A DNA stretch of 25,507 bases from an uncultured Rhodanobacteraceae bacterium (lineage in GTDB: Bacteria; Pseudomonadota; Gammaproteobacteria; Xanthomonadales; SZUA-5): assembly GCA_937928755.1 (NCBI GenBank), contig CALEZI010000048.1:1-25507 (forward strand), read 5' to 3'. A program made the translations under genes and the position numbers. Shown here piece by piece: positions 1-8,128 of this stretch; position 1 is the first letter of the stretch; each line of letters begins with the position of its first letter. The notes beneath the pieces were generated by a model. It searched no databases. It saw only the letters and a list, made by a program, of their open reading frames with translations, and was not told where the DNA came from.

Positions 1-255
1 GCTCTTCGCCAGGCCAAGCCGAGCAAGCTCGGCTCTACAAGAGCTGATGCGCCGTGGCTTCATGTAGAGCGGAGCTTGCTCCGCTGCTCTTCGCGAAGCC
101 AAGCCGAGCAAGCTCGGCTTTACAAGAGCTGATGCGCCGTGGCTTCAGGTAGAGCGGAGCTTGCTCCGCTGCTCTTCGCCAGGCCAAGCCGAGCAAGCTC
201 GGCTCTACAAGAGCTGATGCGCCGTTGCTTCACGTAGAGCGGAGCTTGCTCCGCT
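1..255. repeat. Three tandem 85-bp units of paired REP-like palindromes (family A)
   Basis: Three head-to-tail units (1-85, 86-170, 171-255) are almost identical. A degenerate fourth unit starts at 256. Each unit holds two different 18-bp palindromes, AGCCGAGCAAGCTCGGCT (first copy at 17-34) followed by CTAC, and then a GTAG head (first at 64-67) followed by AGCGGAGCTTGCTCCGCT. The GTAG heads of the pair therefore face each other, as in a BIME-type arrangement of two inverted REPs. The array runs up to the window edge and may continue upstream. The open frames crossing it are translated repeat, not genes. Confidence 0.93.
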
Positions 256-328
256 GCTCTTCGTGCTTCCAACCCGAGCACGCTCTATCTGAGCCGGCTG
301 AGCCGGCTCCACTCACGCCTCGTTTTCG

Positions 329-369
329 GGCACGATTGTGCCGTCGAAGCATGGCCTCGGGACGGTCCC
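329..369 (+). promoter_or_regulatory. Two short hairpins in the leader of the sigma-factor gene
   Basis: GGCAC (329-333) pairs with GTGCC (338-342) across the loop GATT. GGGAC (359-363) pairs with GTCCC (365-369) and ends directly against the ATG at 370. No Shine-Dalgarno sequence precedes that ATG. The second palindrome could be an operator or could limit ribosome access. The symmetry is seen directly; the function is inference. Confidence 0.4.
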
Positions 370-939
370 ATGGACGCAGCCGAATTCGCAGCACAATTGC
401 AGGCTTGGGCCGCAGGCGACGCCGAGGCCGGCGATCGTCTTTACGCCGGCGCTTACGAAGAACTGAAGCATGTCGCCAGCCGCAGCCTGCGCGCCTACGG
501 GCGCGGCGACCAGTTGTCGACCACCTTGCTGGTCAACGAGTGTTATCTCAAGCTGGCGCGCAGCGGCGCGGTCAACTCGGAGACGCGGCAGCATTTCCTG
601 GCGCTTTGCGCGCGCGCAATGCGTCAGATCATTGTCGACTCGGCCCGACGGCAACTGGCAGACAAGCGCGGTGCCGGTGGGCCGGCGCTCAGCCTGGAAG
701 ACCTCGGCGCCGAACCCGGCGCTTCGATGGCGCTGGGTCCGGAAGCGCTGACCGCGCTCGACCAGGCGCTGACCGACCTCGACCGCCGCGAGCCGCGCCT
801 CGCGCGCATCGCCGAATGCCGCATCTTCAGCGGCATGGAGTGCGCCGAGATCGCGGCGACGTTCAATGTCACCGAGCGAACGGTGCAGCGGGAATGGCTG
901 CGGGTGAAGGCGATTCTGATGGTCGTGATCGAGGGGTAG
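370..939 (+). CDS. ECF-like RNA polymerase sigma factor (TIGR02999 / Sigma70_ECF type)
   Basis: A 189-aa alternative sigma factor expected to direct core RNA polymerase to a small set of promoters. An N-terminal sigma2-like helical region (about residues 10-90, including LSTTLLVNECYLKLAR) is joined by a variable linker to a C-terminal sigma4 helix-turn-helix (about 125-185, including AEIAATFNVTERTVQREW). The residues LVNECYLKL and RQIIVDSARR are typical of the TIGR02999 group, which in Xanthomonadales and planctomycetes is often found next to TPR Ser/Thr kinases. No anti-sigma factor is adjacent. The kinase downstream lies on the opposite strand, so the two genes converge and cannot be co-transcribed as the family often is. 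The start is the first ATG that keeps the family length, although no ribosome binding site is visible. Family confidence is high; the regulon is unknown. Confidence 0.9.
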   Translation: MDAAEFAAQLQAWAAGDAEAGDRLYAGAYEELKHVASRSLRAYGRGDQLSTTLLVNECYLKLARSGAVNSETRQHFLALCARAMRQIIVDSARRQLADKRGAGGPALSLEDLGAEPGASMALGPEALTALDQALTDLDRREPRLARIAECRIFSGMECAEIAATFNVTERTVQREWLRVKAILMVVIEG

Positions 940-956
940 GGGGCGACTTCGGCTTC

Positions 957-1088
957 TGTGGGTCCAGACTTGTCTGGACGCTCTCATTGGCAGGGGCAAA
1001 AGCGTCCAGACAAGTCTGGACCCACAAAAGCAGCGTTCAGACAGGTCTGGACCTATAGAAGCAGCGTCCAGACAGGTCTGGACCTACA
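957..1088. repeat. Four copies of the GTCCAGAC-GTCTGGAC REP-like element (family B)
   Basis: A copy at 957-982 has a GTGG head and the stem GTCCAGAC/GTCTGGAC. An exact inverted copy lies at 1001-1026, giving a 26-bp perfect inverted repeat with an 18-nt spacer and heads pointing outward. Two further copies in the second orientation follow at 1032-1055 and 1063-1088, with a period of about 31 bp. The cluster fills the gap between the convergent sigma-factor and kinase genes, where it could also act as a bidirectional terminator. Confidence 0.9.
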
Positions 1089-1119
1089 CAAGCACACGCT
1101 CGCGGCGGGCACGCCGCTC

Positions 1120-3849
1120 TTAAAGTTTGGACAACATCGCATCCACGCGTCGGGCCCATTCGGCCTCCAGCGGCTGCGGCCATTGCGGCCGCTGGCCGGA
1201 GCGCGCCGCGCGTGCCAATGCCGAGTCGAACGGCTCCGGCGTGAACGGCGCCAGCGCGGCGGTCGACCATTGCCATCCCATCGCCGCCAGTCGAGCGCCG
1301 CGGCTGGCGCTGCACTCGGCGGGAACGTTTCCTTGCTGCTGCGCTCGCCCTTCGATCAGGAATTCGCGCAAGGCCGTGCGCTCGGCCTGATCGCATGCAT
1401 TGCCGTTGGCGTTCGCCCAGTCGGCAGGTGCGAGATTGACATCCGCGCCCAGCGCATGCGCCAGCGCCAGCACCGTCGCCGCACGTGGCGCCTGCGCCGG
1501 ATCGCGCGGCAGCAGTTGCGCGGCAACGCGCGCCGCGGCGTCGGCGTGACCCTGCTCGAAGAGTGTCCATGACAGCGTTTCCAGCGGCCCGGCCAACGCC
1601 GCCGAGGCGCCGCCGTGGATGCCGAGCGCAAGCTCCATCGACTCGATCGCCGCTCGCGTTGCCGTGTCGCCGTCGCCGGTGGCGAGCGCGGTGCCGGCCC
1701 GCGCCTGCAGATAACCCACCTGCGCCAGCTGATCGTCGCTGCGCGCAGAGGCCGCCGCGTAGCGCTGCACCAGCGTCGCGGCGCTGCGAAAGCGCCCGGT
1801 GCGCATCAAAAGCGTCGTGTAATTGCGCGCAATGATCGCCATCTGCGGATGGTCTTCACCGAGCTGGTTACCCGCGCGTTCCAGTAGTGCGCGAAACTCG
1901 GCGTCGGATTCGCCGTAGCGCCCGGCGGCGCCATAGGCAATGGCAATGTTCGCCGGCACCGTCAGCAGGGCCTCCTGATGTTCCAGGCGCGCGGGATCAA
2001 GAAAATCGAGCGAGCGCCGATAGGCGGCGACGGCGGCATCCGCGTTGCCCAGGCGCCGTTGCAGGATGCCGTAGCTGTTATGCACGCTGTGCCGGAACAG
2101 CGCATCGTCGATCTCGTCGAGGCGGGCGAACAGCGCCGCGAAGGCCGTCTCGGCTTCCGCGAGCTGCTGTTGCTCGATCAGCACTTTCGCCTGAACATAA
2201 TCGGCGCGCAGCGAGTACTCGCGGTCCAGGTCGGCGCGGAATCGCGCGAGGTCCGACGCGATCCGATCCAGCTCGCCACGCGCGAACGCCGATTCCAGAG
2301 ATTGCACACGCAACCGGGCCAGGACCTTCGGCTCGACCGCGTGCGCATCGGCAAGCGCCAGCGCACGGTCGATCAGCGCCCCCTCGGTGCGGTAATCCTC
2401 GAGCGCACGCTGCAACTCGGCCAGGCGTTCGAGCATCAGCAACTGGAACATTGGGTCGGCATCGTCGGCCGTGAGGAAGCGCTGCGAGGTCGCATCGACC
2501 ACTTCGGCAACCGTCACCGCGCCGGGATTGCTGGCGTAGGGATTGGCGCTGGCGAACATCGTCGCAACCGTGTCGAGGATGCGTGTCGTGCGCTCGGCGT
2601 AATCGCGCGTGCGTGCCGCCAGCCCGAACGCCGCAACGCTGGTTACGCCGACCAGCAACAGCGCCGCCGCTGCCAGCGCCACGCCGAGCCGATGGCGACT
2701 GACGAAGCAGCGCAGCAGATAGCCGCGCGTGTGCCGGCGCGCACGCACCGGGCGTTGCTGCATATGACGTTCCAGGTCTTCGCGGAAAGCGAGCACGCTG
2801 GGGTAACGGTCTTGTGGATTCCACGCCAGGCAGCGCAGCAGCATGCTGTCGAGGTCGCCGTGCAGCAGGCGCTGGCGCTTGCGATCGCCCACCCGGCGAC
2901 TCGGCAGTACTGGCACCTGATCGTGGCTGAGACGTTGCAGCGGCAGCTCGCCGGGTTGCTCGTCGTAGGGCCAGGCCGCGGTCAGCAGGTGGTACAGCAA
3001 CAGGCCGAGCTGGTAGAGATCGCTGGCCACGCCGACCGGGTGCCCCAGTAGTTGTTCCGGCGATGCATAACGCAGCGTCAGCGGCACGGCGCCGGTGGCG
3101 GTGCGCACCGCGCCGAGCAGGGTCGAGGCCGGCAGCAGTTTGGCGATGCCGAAGTCGATCAGCTTGATGCGACCGTCGCTGTCGACCAGCACGTTGTCCG
3201 GCTTGACATCGCGATGCACGACGAAGTGCATGTGCGCATGATGCAAGGCGCTGGCAATCGCCAGCGCCGCGTCGAGCACGGTCGCCACCGGAACGATCCC
3301 GGGCTTCCAGTGCTGATCGATCGGCACGCCGCTGATCTGCTCCAGCACCATGTACGGACGCGCGTCGACGCTGCCGACTTCGATCAGGCGGGCGATGTGC
3401 GGATGCTGCAACCGCGCCAGGATGCGCTGTTCGGTCAGAAAGCGCTCGCGCTCGACGCCATCGCCCAGTGTGGCGCGCAGCAGCTTGATCGCCACCGGTT
3501 GTTGGCTGCCGTGCACATCGCGCTGCGCCGAATAAACGATCGCCATGCCACCGCGGCCGATCTCGCCGGTGATGGAGTAGCCCTCGATCAGCGGCGGCGG
3601 GCGTTCATCCTCGACCAGCTGCAGCGAGCCGCCGACACCGCGCAGCTCCACGGTATCGACCTCCGCTGCCACCCGCAGCAGCTTGCGCAGTACCGGCACC
3701 AGCTCCGGCGCGCTGCGCTCGAGTTCGTCCAGACGTCGCTGGCGCGCCGCGGGTTCGAGATCGAGCAGCGCTTCGAGATGCGCGTCGAGCGCGGCGACAT
3801 CCAGTCCTTGCTCCACCCGGTCCATCCAGCAGCTGGCGACGGCGATCAT
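1120..3849 (-). CDS. Membrane-anchored Ser/Thr protein kinase with TPR sensor region
   Basis: A Hanks-type kinase of about 909 aa. Residue numbers below count from a possible GTG at 3888, giving 922 aa. The N-terminal segment has the helical LEPAARQRRLDELE motif. The kinase domain has the glycine loop GRGGMAIVY (111-119), Lys in VAIKLL (135), catalytic HRDVKPDN (225-232), DFG (245-247) and ASPEQ in place of APE (275-279). A single membrane segment lies at about 401-424. The remaining 490 residues are an alanine-rich helical region of TPR-like repeats, probably periplasmic. All catalytic residues are present, so an active kinase is expected. Start choice is uncertain: ATG at 3849 or 3825, or GTG at 3888 with a weak GGTGAG upstream; none has a strong ribosome binding site. 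It lies downstream of the beta-helix gene on the same strand, and converges on the sigma-factor gene, its likely functional partner. Confidence 0.92.
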   Translation of the reverse strand: MIAVASCWMDRVEQGLDVAALDAHLEALLDLEPAARQRRLDELERSAPELVPVLRKLLRVAAEVDTVELRGVGGSLQLVEDERPPPLIEGYSITGEIGRGGMAIVYSAQRDVHGSQQPVAIKLLRATLGDGVERERFLTEQRILARLQHPHIARLIEVGSVDARPYMVLEQISGVPIDQHWKPGIVPVATVLDAALAIASALHHAHMHFVVHRDVKPDNVLVDSDGRIKLIDFGIAKLLPASTLLGAVRTATGAVPLTLRYASPEQLLGHPVGVASDLYQLGLLLYHLLTAAWPYDEQPGELPLQRLSHDQVPVLPSRRVGDRKRQRLLHGDLDSMLLRCLAWNPQDRYPSVLAFREDLERHMQQRPVRARRHTRGYLLRCFVSRHRLGVALAAAALLLVGVTSVAAFGLAARTRDYAERTTRILDTVATMFASANPYASNPGAVTVAEVVDATSQRFLTADDADPMFQLLMLERLAELQRALEDYRTEGALIDRALALADAHAVEPKVLARLRVQSLESAFARGELDRIASDLARFRADLDREYSLRADYVQAKVLIEQQQLAEAETAFAALFARLDEIDDALFRHSVHNSYGILQRRLGNADAAVAAYRRSLDFLDPARLEHQEALLTVPANIAIAYGAAGRYGESDAEFRALLERAGNQLGEDHPQMAIIARNYTTLLMRTGRFRSAATLVQRYAAASARSDDQLAQVGYLQARAGTALATGDGDTATRAAIESMELALGIHGGASAALAGPLETLSWTLFEQGHADAAARVAAQLLPRDPAQAPRAATVLALAHALGADVNLAPADWANANGNACDQAERTALREFLIEGRAQQQGNVPAECSASRGARLAAMGWQWSTAALAPFTPEPFDSALARAARSGQRPQWPQPLEAEWARRVDAMLSKL

Positions 3850-3912
3850 TCTGCACCGATCAGGTGGTTCGCGGCCGATGTGCCGCACAGCGGCTCACCG
3901 TCGCTCCTGTTC

Positions 3913-3989
3913 TGGTGGGTCCAGACTTGTCTGGACGCTCTGCTGCTCCGTCGGGAATCAACAGCGTCTGGACAGGTCCAGACCCAGCA
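3913..3989. repeat. Inverted pair of family B REP-like elements
   Basis: One copy at 3913-3938 (GTGG head, stem GTCCAGAC/GTCTGGAC) is followed after 24 nt by an inverted copy at 3963-3989 (stem GTCTGGAC/GTCCAGAC, then CC). This is the same outward-facing arrangement as at 957-1026, but with an unrelated spacer. It sits between the stop of the beta-helix gene and the start of the kinase gene, and could reduce read-through between them or stabilise the upstream mRNA end. Confidence 0.88.
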
Positions 3990-3999
3990 AAGCCCTCGC

Positions 4000-5679
4000 T
4001 CACGACTCGAACCCATCGCGCAGCAACTCGTCCACATCTTCGTAGGCGCCGCGATCGAGCGGGCCAATGTTGTCGGGCACCTGCGCACGATCGAGATTGC
4101 GCCGCAAACCGGCGATGTCGACCGGCGGTTCGTTGCCATCGGATGTGCAGCGGTCCAGATTCTGGGAATCGGCGCGCAGGTGGTATTGGCCGGCCGCCGG
4201 ATCGACGAAGCCCGGTGCATGCGCGTCGCCACCGAGCGCGCCGGCACTCGTGTTGAGACAGGCGGCGGCCACTGCGCCGGCGCCCAGCGTCAGCGCAAGA
4301 CCGCTGGGCACCTGCAGGATCGAGCGTTGCAGCGCCACCGAGGTGCCGGCCGCCGCCTCGATCGCGCCGACGTTGAAGCTGTTGTCGGCCAGCGTGGTGA
4401 AATCGACGTCCAGCGTAGCGCTGTTCTCCACCGTCAGCAGGCGACCGATGGTCTGGTTGCCGACGATCAGCGCATTGTCGAGGAAGGCGATCGTGCCGGT
4501 GCCGTTGACCCGCAACAGCGCGTTGTTGCCGGCCATGTTGCCGACCAGCCGCGTGTGCGCCAGCGTCAGTTGGGAGCCCGCCAGCACCTGCGCCGCGCCG
4601 CCATTGCCGCCGCTGCCGGCGTCGTTGGCGGCGCGGTTGCCGTCGACACGCGAGCAACTGTCGTCGCCGACCATGCACGAGTGGGTTCCGCGCCCCAGCG
4701 TGGCGATCGCGCCGGCGGTCAGGAACAACCCACCGCCACCGAGCACTGCACGGTTGTCGCGGATCCACAGTCCGGCGCCCACCAGGCGCGTCCCGGCGCC
4801 CTCCAGATAAACGCCACCGCCCCGTTGCGGCACGCCGCCCAGGTTGGCGAGGTTGCCTGCGATCGTCACCTTGCGCGTCGGCGTCGACGACAGCAGCAGG
4901 GTGGCGCCGGCGCTGGCGTGGATGCCGCCACCGTCGCGCGCCCGATTGCCGTTGAACTGGGTGGCGCCATCCTCGTCCAAAGGCAACACCTCGCAGCCAA
5001 CCAGCGCCATGCCGCCGCCATTGCCAGCGGCGACATTGGAGAGGACATGGGCGTCGCCAAGGCGCACCCGCGCCTGGCTGCAGTAGAGCCCGCCGCCGTG
5101 GCGGGTGGCGACATTGCCGGCGCCGGGTGCGCCGCCGATCTGGCTGCCGCCACGCAACTCGACGGTGGTCAGCGCCACGCCATCGCCCACCACCGACAGC
5201 CCGCCGCCATCCTGCGCCTGGTTGTCGAGGACCTTGCTGTTGTCGAGGACCAGCGTGCCGGTTCCAACCGACTGGATGCCACCCCCGGCGGCGGCGTTGT
5301 TGCCGCCGGTGATGTCGAGGTTGACGAGTTCGATGTGGAAGCTGGCGCCGCCATCATCGATCGCCAGCACCGGACCACCTCCCGCAATCGAGCGCACTTC
5401 GCTGGTCGAGGAAGGCTCGGCTGCGCCGCAGCTCGCGTATCCGCCGACGATTTGCAGCTGGCGGCCGCTCAGCACCAGCGGCCCACCCAAGGTCACCGCG
5501 CTGCTGGCGAGGCGAATCTGCGCGTTGTTCGGCGCCGCCGCCACCGCCGCGAACAGCGACGCATGCTGGCAACCCGCGCCAACACCGACATACACCACCG
5601 GCGCGCCGCCTCCTGCGAGCGCAACGCCCGCCGTCAGCAGGCTGAAACCACCGAACACGTACCGCTGCCACCGTTGCAT
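4000..5679 (-). CDS. Secreted right-handed beta-helix protein with choice-of-anchor-Q-like C-terminus
   Basis: A 559-aa exported protein. A signal peptide covers about residues 1-23 (basic MQRWQR, hydrophobic core, ending GVALA). It is followed by many repeats of the type GN-x-A-x(n)-GGG, for example DNQAQDGGGLSVVG, GNVATRHGGGLYC and GNRARDGGGIHASAG. These resemble the polymorphic outer-membrane protein and parallel beta-helix families. Near the C-terminus, DIAGLRRNLD and LDRGAYE match the DI-x-G-x-R and D-x-GAYE pattern of choice-of-anchor Q domains, and the protein ends DELLRDGFES. The open frame continues upstream to 6048, but that part is translated repeat. ATG 5679 is chosen because AGGAG lies 8 nt before it; ATG 5685 is only 2 nt from it. 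The role is probably surface or secreted adhesion or structure. No catalytic domain was recognised. It is transcribed toward the kinase gene. Confidence 0.85.
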   Translation of the reverse strand: MQRWQRYVFGGFSLLTAGVALAGGGAPVVYVGVGAGCQHASLFAAVAAAPNNAQIRLASSAVTLGGPLVLSGRQLQIVGGYASCGAAEPSSTSEVRSIAGGGPVLAIDDGGASFHIELVNLDITGGNNAAAGGGIQSVGTGTLVLDNSKVLDNQAQDGGGLSVVGDGVALTTVELRGGSQIGGAPGAGNVATRHGGGLYCSQARVRLGDAHVLSNVAAGNGGGMALVGCEVLPLDEDGATQFNGNRARDGGGIHASAGATLLLSSTPTRKVTIAGNLANLGGVPQRGGGVYLEGAGTRLVGAGLWIRDNRAVLGGGGLFLTAGAIATLGRGTHSCMVGDDSCSRVDGNRAANDAGSGGNGGAAQVLAGSQLTLAHTRLVGNMAGNNALLRVNGTGTIAFLDNALIVGNQTIGRLLTVENSATLDVDFTTLADNSFNVGAIEAAAGTSVALQRSILQVPSGLALTLGAGAVAAACLNTSAGALGGDAHAPGFVDPAAGQYHLRADSQNLDRCTSDGNEPPVDIAGLRRNLDRAQVPDNIGPLDRGAYEDVDELLRDGFES

Positions 5680-5768
5680 GACCATCGCTCCTGACAAACC
5701 CGATCTGGGTGCTTGCCGTGGAGTACGCAGAACCAGCGCGGAAACGACATCGAGTCGCCTGCCCCCAC

Positions 5769-5984
5769 GTACAGCGGAGCTCGCTCCGCTGCTTTTGCTT
5801 TTGTAGAGCGGAGCTTGCTCCGCTGCTTTTGCTTTCGTAGAGCGGAGCTTGCTCCGCTGCTCTTCGCCCAGGCCAAGCCGAGCAAGCTCGGCTCTAAAAG
5901 GGCTGGTGCGCCATTGCTTCGCGTGGAGCGGAGCTTGCTCCGCTGCTCTTCGCGAACCGCAGCCGAGCAAGCTCGGCTCTACAA
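5769..5984. repeat. Second array of family A palindromes
   Basis: The 386-bp gap between the divergent beta-helix and patatin genes holds six palindromes. GTAG-type elements lie at 5769-5790 (head GTAC), 5803-5824, 5837-5858 and 5923-5944 (head GTGG). AGCCGAGCAAGCTCGGCT elements lie at 5876-5893 and 5961-5978, the second followed by CTACA. The stretch 5859-5944 is nearly the same unit as in 1-255, while 5791-5836 is a shorter expansion with GCTTTTGCTTT spacers. No convincing promoter was picked out in the rest of the gap. Confidence 0.9.
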
Positions 5985-6065
5985 AAGCCCGCGAGTCGCA
6001 TGCCGCGCGCTTGCACATTGCCGGCGACCATCCCAACATCCGAACCATCGACGAGGAGCCACTGC

Positions 6066-7136
6066 ATGGCGCTCGATGGCATGACGCTGGGATTGGCGCT
6101 GTCAGGCGGCGGCTATCGCGCCACGCTGTTTGGCCTTGGCAGCCTCACGCGCCTGAATGACGCCAGCCTGCTCGGCAAGCTCGACCTGATCACCAGCGTC
6201 TCGGGCGGATCGATCCTCGCCGGCATCCTCGCGCAGCGCTGGAATCAGCTCGATTTCATCGACGGGCGCGCCGCCAATTTCGAACCGGTCTTCGCCCGCC
6301 AGGTGCGCGATTTCTGCAACCGCACCATCGACATCGGCGCCGGCCTCAAGGGTCTGGCCAATCCGTTCAAATCCGCCGGCAAGTACCTGATCGACTGCTA
6401 CGACAAGCACCAGTTTCGCGGCCTGTCGCTGAAGGACATTCCGAAGGCGAATACGCCCGGGCTACCCACCTTCATCTTCTACGCCACCAGCCTGCAGACC
6501 GGTCGCAGCTTCCGTTTCCGCCAGGACTACATCGCCGACTGGAAGCTCGGAGTGTCCAATCACACCGATCTGCCGCTGGCACTGGCGGTGGCCGCCTCCA
6601 GCGCCTTCCCGCCGCTGTTTTCGCCGATCGTGATCAAGACCAATCCGAAGTCGTGGACGGGCGGGCTTGCTGGTCCCGAACGTGACGCCATGCGCGGCCG
6701 CCTGGTCTTGAGCGACGGCGGCGTCTACGACAACCTGGGCCTGGAAGTGCTGCAGCAGGGCAAGGTCGATTACGTGCTGGTCAGCGACGCCGGAGCCCCC
6801 TTCGAACTGGAAACCCGCCCGGCCCGCGGTCCGCTGCAGATGGCCCGCGTGCGCGACATCCTGATCGACCAGACTCGCGCCCTGCGCAAACGCATGCTGA
6901 TCCGCGACCTCGCCAGCAAACGCCAGAAAGGCGCGTACTGGGGCATCGACACCCTGATCGGCAGCTACAAGGATCCCCGCGCCTTGCTCAAGGACAGCCC
7001 GGAAACCGCCGCGATGGCCAGGGTGCCGACACGGCTTGCCGCGTTTGAGCCGGAGGTGCAGCAGCGGTTGATTCGCTGGGGCTATGCGCTGGCGGATGTG
7101 GCGCTGCGCAAGAAGGCCGGATTGGGGGTGGGGTAA
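6066..7136 (+). CDS. Patatin-like phospholipase family protein
   Basis: A 356-aa lipid acyl hydrolase of the patatin fold, expected to cleave phospholipid or acyl-lipid ester bonds with a Ser-Asp dyad. The oxyanion-hole motif SGGGYRA is at residues 13-19. The nucleophile is in SVSGGS (Ser46). The second catalytic residue is Asp217 in LSDGGVYDNLG, the usual DGG of patatins. No signal peptide is visible, so a cytosolic or inner-membrane-associated enzyme is likely. ATG 6066 is preferred over the upstream in-frame ATG at 6000 because GAGGAG at 6052-6057 gives a good ribosome binding site and the SGGG motif then falls at the usual distance from the N-terminus. It stands alone, with the repeat array before it and a 308-bp gap after it. 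Substrate unknown. Confidence 0.93.
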   Translation: MALDGMTLGLALSGGGYRATLFGLGSLTRLNDASLLGKLDLITSVSGGSILAGILAQRWNQLDFIDGRAANFEPVFARQVRDFCNRTIDIGAGLKGLANPFKSAGKYLIDCYDKHQFRGLSLKDIPKANTPGLPTFIFYATSLQTGRSFRFRQDYIADWKLGVSNHTDLPLALAVAASSAFPPLFSPIVIKTNPKSWTGGLAGPERDAMRGRLVLSDGGVYDNLGLEVLQQGKVDYVLVSDAGAPFELETRPARGPLQMARVRDILIDQTRALRKRMLIRDLASKRQKGAYWGIDTLIGSYKDPRALLKDSPETAAMARVPTRLAAFEPEVQQRLIRWGYALADVALRKKAGLGVG

Positions 7137-7444
7137 ACACGGACTCTCCATGAACCCATGCCGCCAGGGGCGTAGATCAAACCGCCGCCGCGGAATCGTG
7201 TGGAAACGCAAAGGCAACCCGCGGTGGATCCGACGTCAGCACGCAGAGCCGGCACTGACGTCGGATCCGCCGCAGCACTTCTCTCGCCTGGATCGTGATC
7301 CTCGCGCGCGGCTTGATCCGACCTGCCCGACTGCGCAAAACCGCTGTTGGCGGAGTACCGTATGTGGGAGCAGCGCGTGAGCCGGCCAGATGTTTGGCGC
7401 GAGGCCGGTCTCCTGTAGTGAACCGCCGCGTCCAGGAGGCGATC
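7137..7444. other. Non-coding gap with a long inverted repeat
   Basis: No credible gene lies in these 308 bp. An inverted repeat with 19-bp arms and one mismatch lies at 7221-7239 and 7255-7273 (perfect core GGATCCGACGTCAG at 7226-7239 and its complement at 7255-7268), with a 15-nt loop. No T-run follows it, so it is not a standard intrinsic terminator. A possible decayed REP-like piece (GTGGGAGCAGC) occurs at about 7365. A good ribosome binding site, AGGAGG, precedes the next gene. Confidence 0.6.
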
Positions 7445-8059
7445 ATGGATGACGATCCGCTGTATCACGAGGGCATGCGCCAGTTGCAGGACGCGCGCGA
7501 CACGCGGCGACTGGCCGACCGGCTGGAACAGGTGATCGTCCACGACACGTTCACCGCCGACGATCGTGCGTTCATCGAGAGCCGTCCGATGTTCTTCGTG
7601 TCGACCGCCGATGCCCAGGGTCGACCTGACTGTTCCTACAAGGGCGGTCTGCCGGGATTCGTGCGCGTGATCGACGAGCGCACCCTGGCGTTCCCCGACT
7701 ACGACGGCAACGGCATGTACCGATCATGGGGCAACCTCAAGGTCAATCCACAGGTCGGCCTGCTGTTCCTCGACTTCGAGAACCCCAGGCGCATCCGCGT
7801 CAACGGCACGGCGCGGATCAGCGCCGATGATCCACTGCTTGCCGAGTTTCCGGGTGCGGTGTTCGTCATCCGCGTCAGCGCCCTGCGTATCTTTCCGGCC
7901 TGTCCGCGCTACATTCACAGGATGCAGATGGTCGAACTCTCGACCTATGCACCGAAGGCCGACTACACACCGCCGGTGCCGGCGTGGAAGAGTTTCGAGG
8001 TGTTCGTCGATGCGTTGCCGGCGCGTGACCGGGCGCCGGGCGAGGAAGGGAGGTCCTGA
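7445..8059 (+). CDS. Pyridoxamine 5'-phosphate oxidase family (FMN-binding split barrel) protein
   Basis: A 204-aa protein with the PNPOx-like split-barrel pattern: an N-terminal helical segment, a strand with RPMFFVSTADAQGRPDCSYK (residues about 49-68), LAFPDYDGNGMYRSWGNL, and VGLLFLDFENPRRIRVNGTA. The family binds FMN or F420-type cofactors and often carries out redox reactions on small molecules. The true substrate cannot be told from sequence. ATG 7445 is chosen because AGGAGG stands just before it; the longer frame starting at 7295 has no homology-like content upstream. It precedes a DUF3291-like gene after 69 bp, possibly in one transcript. Confidence 0.88.
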   Translation: MDDDPLYHEGMRQLQDARDTRRLADRLEQVIVHDTFTADDRAFIESRPMFFVSTADAQGRPDCSYKGGLPGFVRVIDERTLAFPDYDGNGMYRSWGNLKVNPQVGLLFLDFENPRRIRVNGTARISADDPLLAEFPGAVFVIRVSALRIFPACPRYIHRMQMVELSTYAPKADYTPPVPAWKSFEVFVDALPARDRAPGEEGRS

Positions 8060-8128
8060 GTTTGAATGGAATCACGCTTTCGCGCGCGATGCGTGCCCGA
8101 CAGTCCCCGAACTCCACCCGGAGCGCCC

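Noticed and set aside
1..255. CRISPR or tRNA cluster
   Set aside because: 85-bp tandem units have no unique spacers, and the palindromes do not fold as tRNA.
225..1058. 277-aa open frame across the repeat array and the sigma-factor gene
   Set aside because: Arg/Pro-rich translation of repeats and an alternate frame of the sigma-factor gene.
3052..5694. 880-aa plus-strand open frame opposite the kinase and beta-helix genes
   Set aside because: Composition (His/Arg/Gln rich) is typical of the antisense of GC-rich genes; the minus-strand proteins have clear domains.
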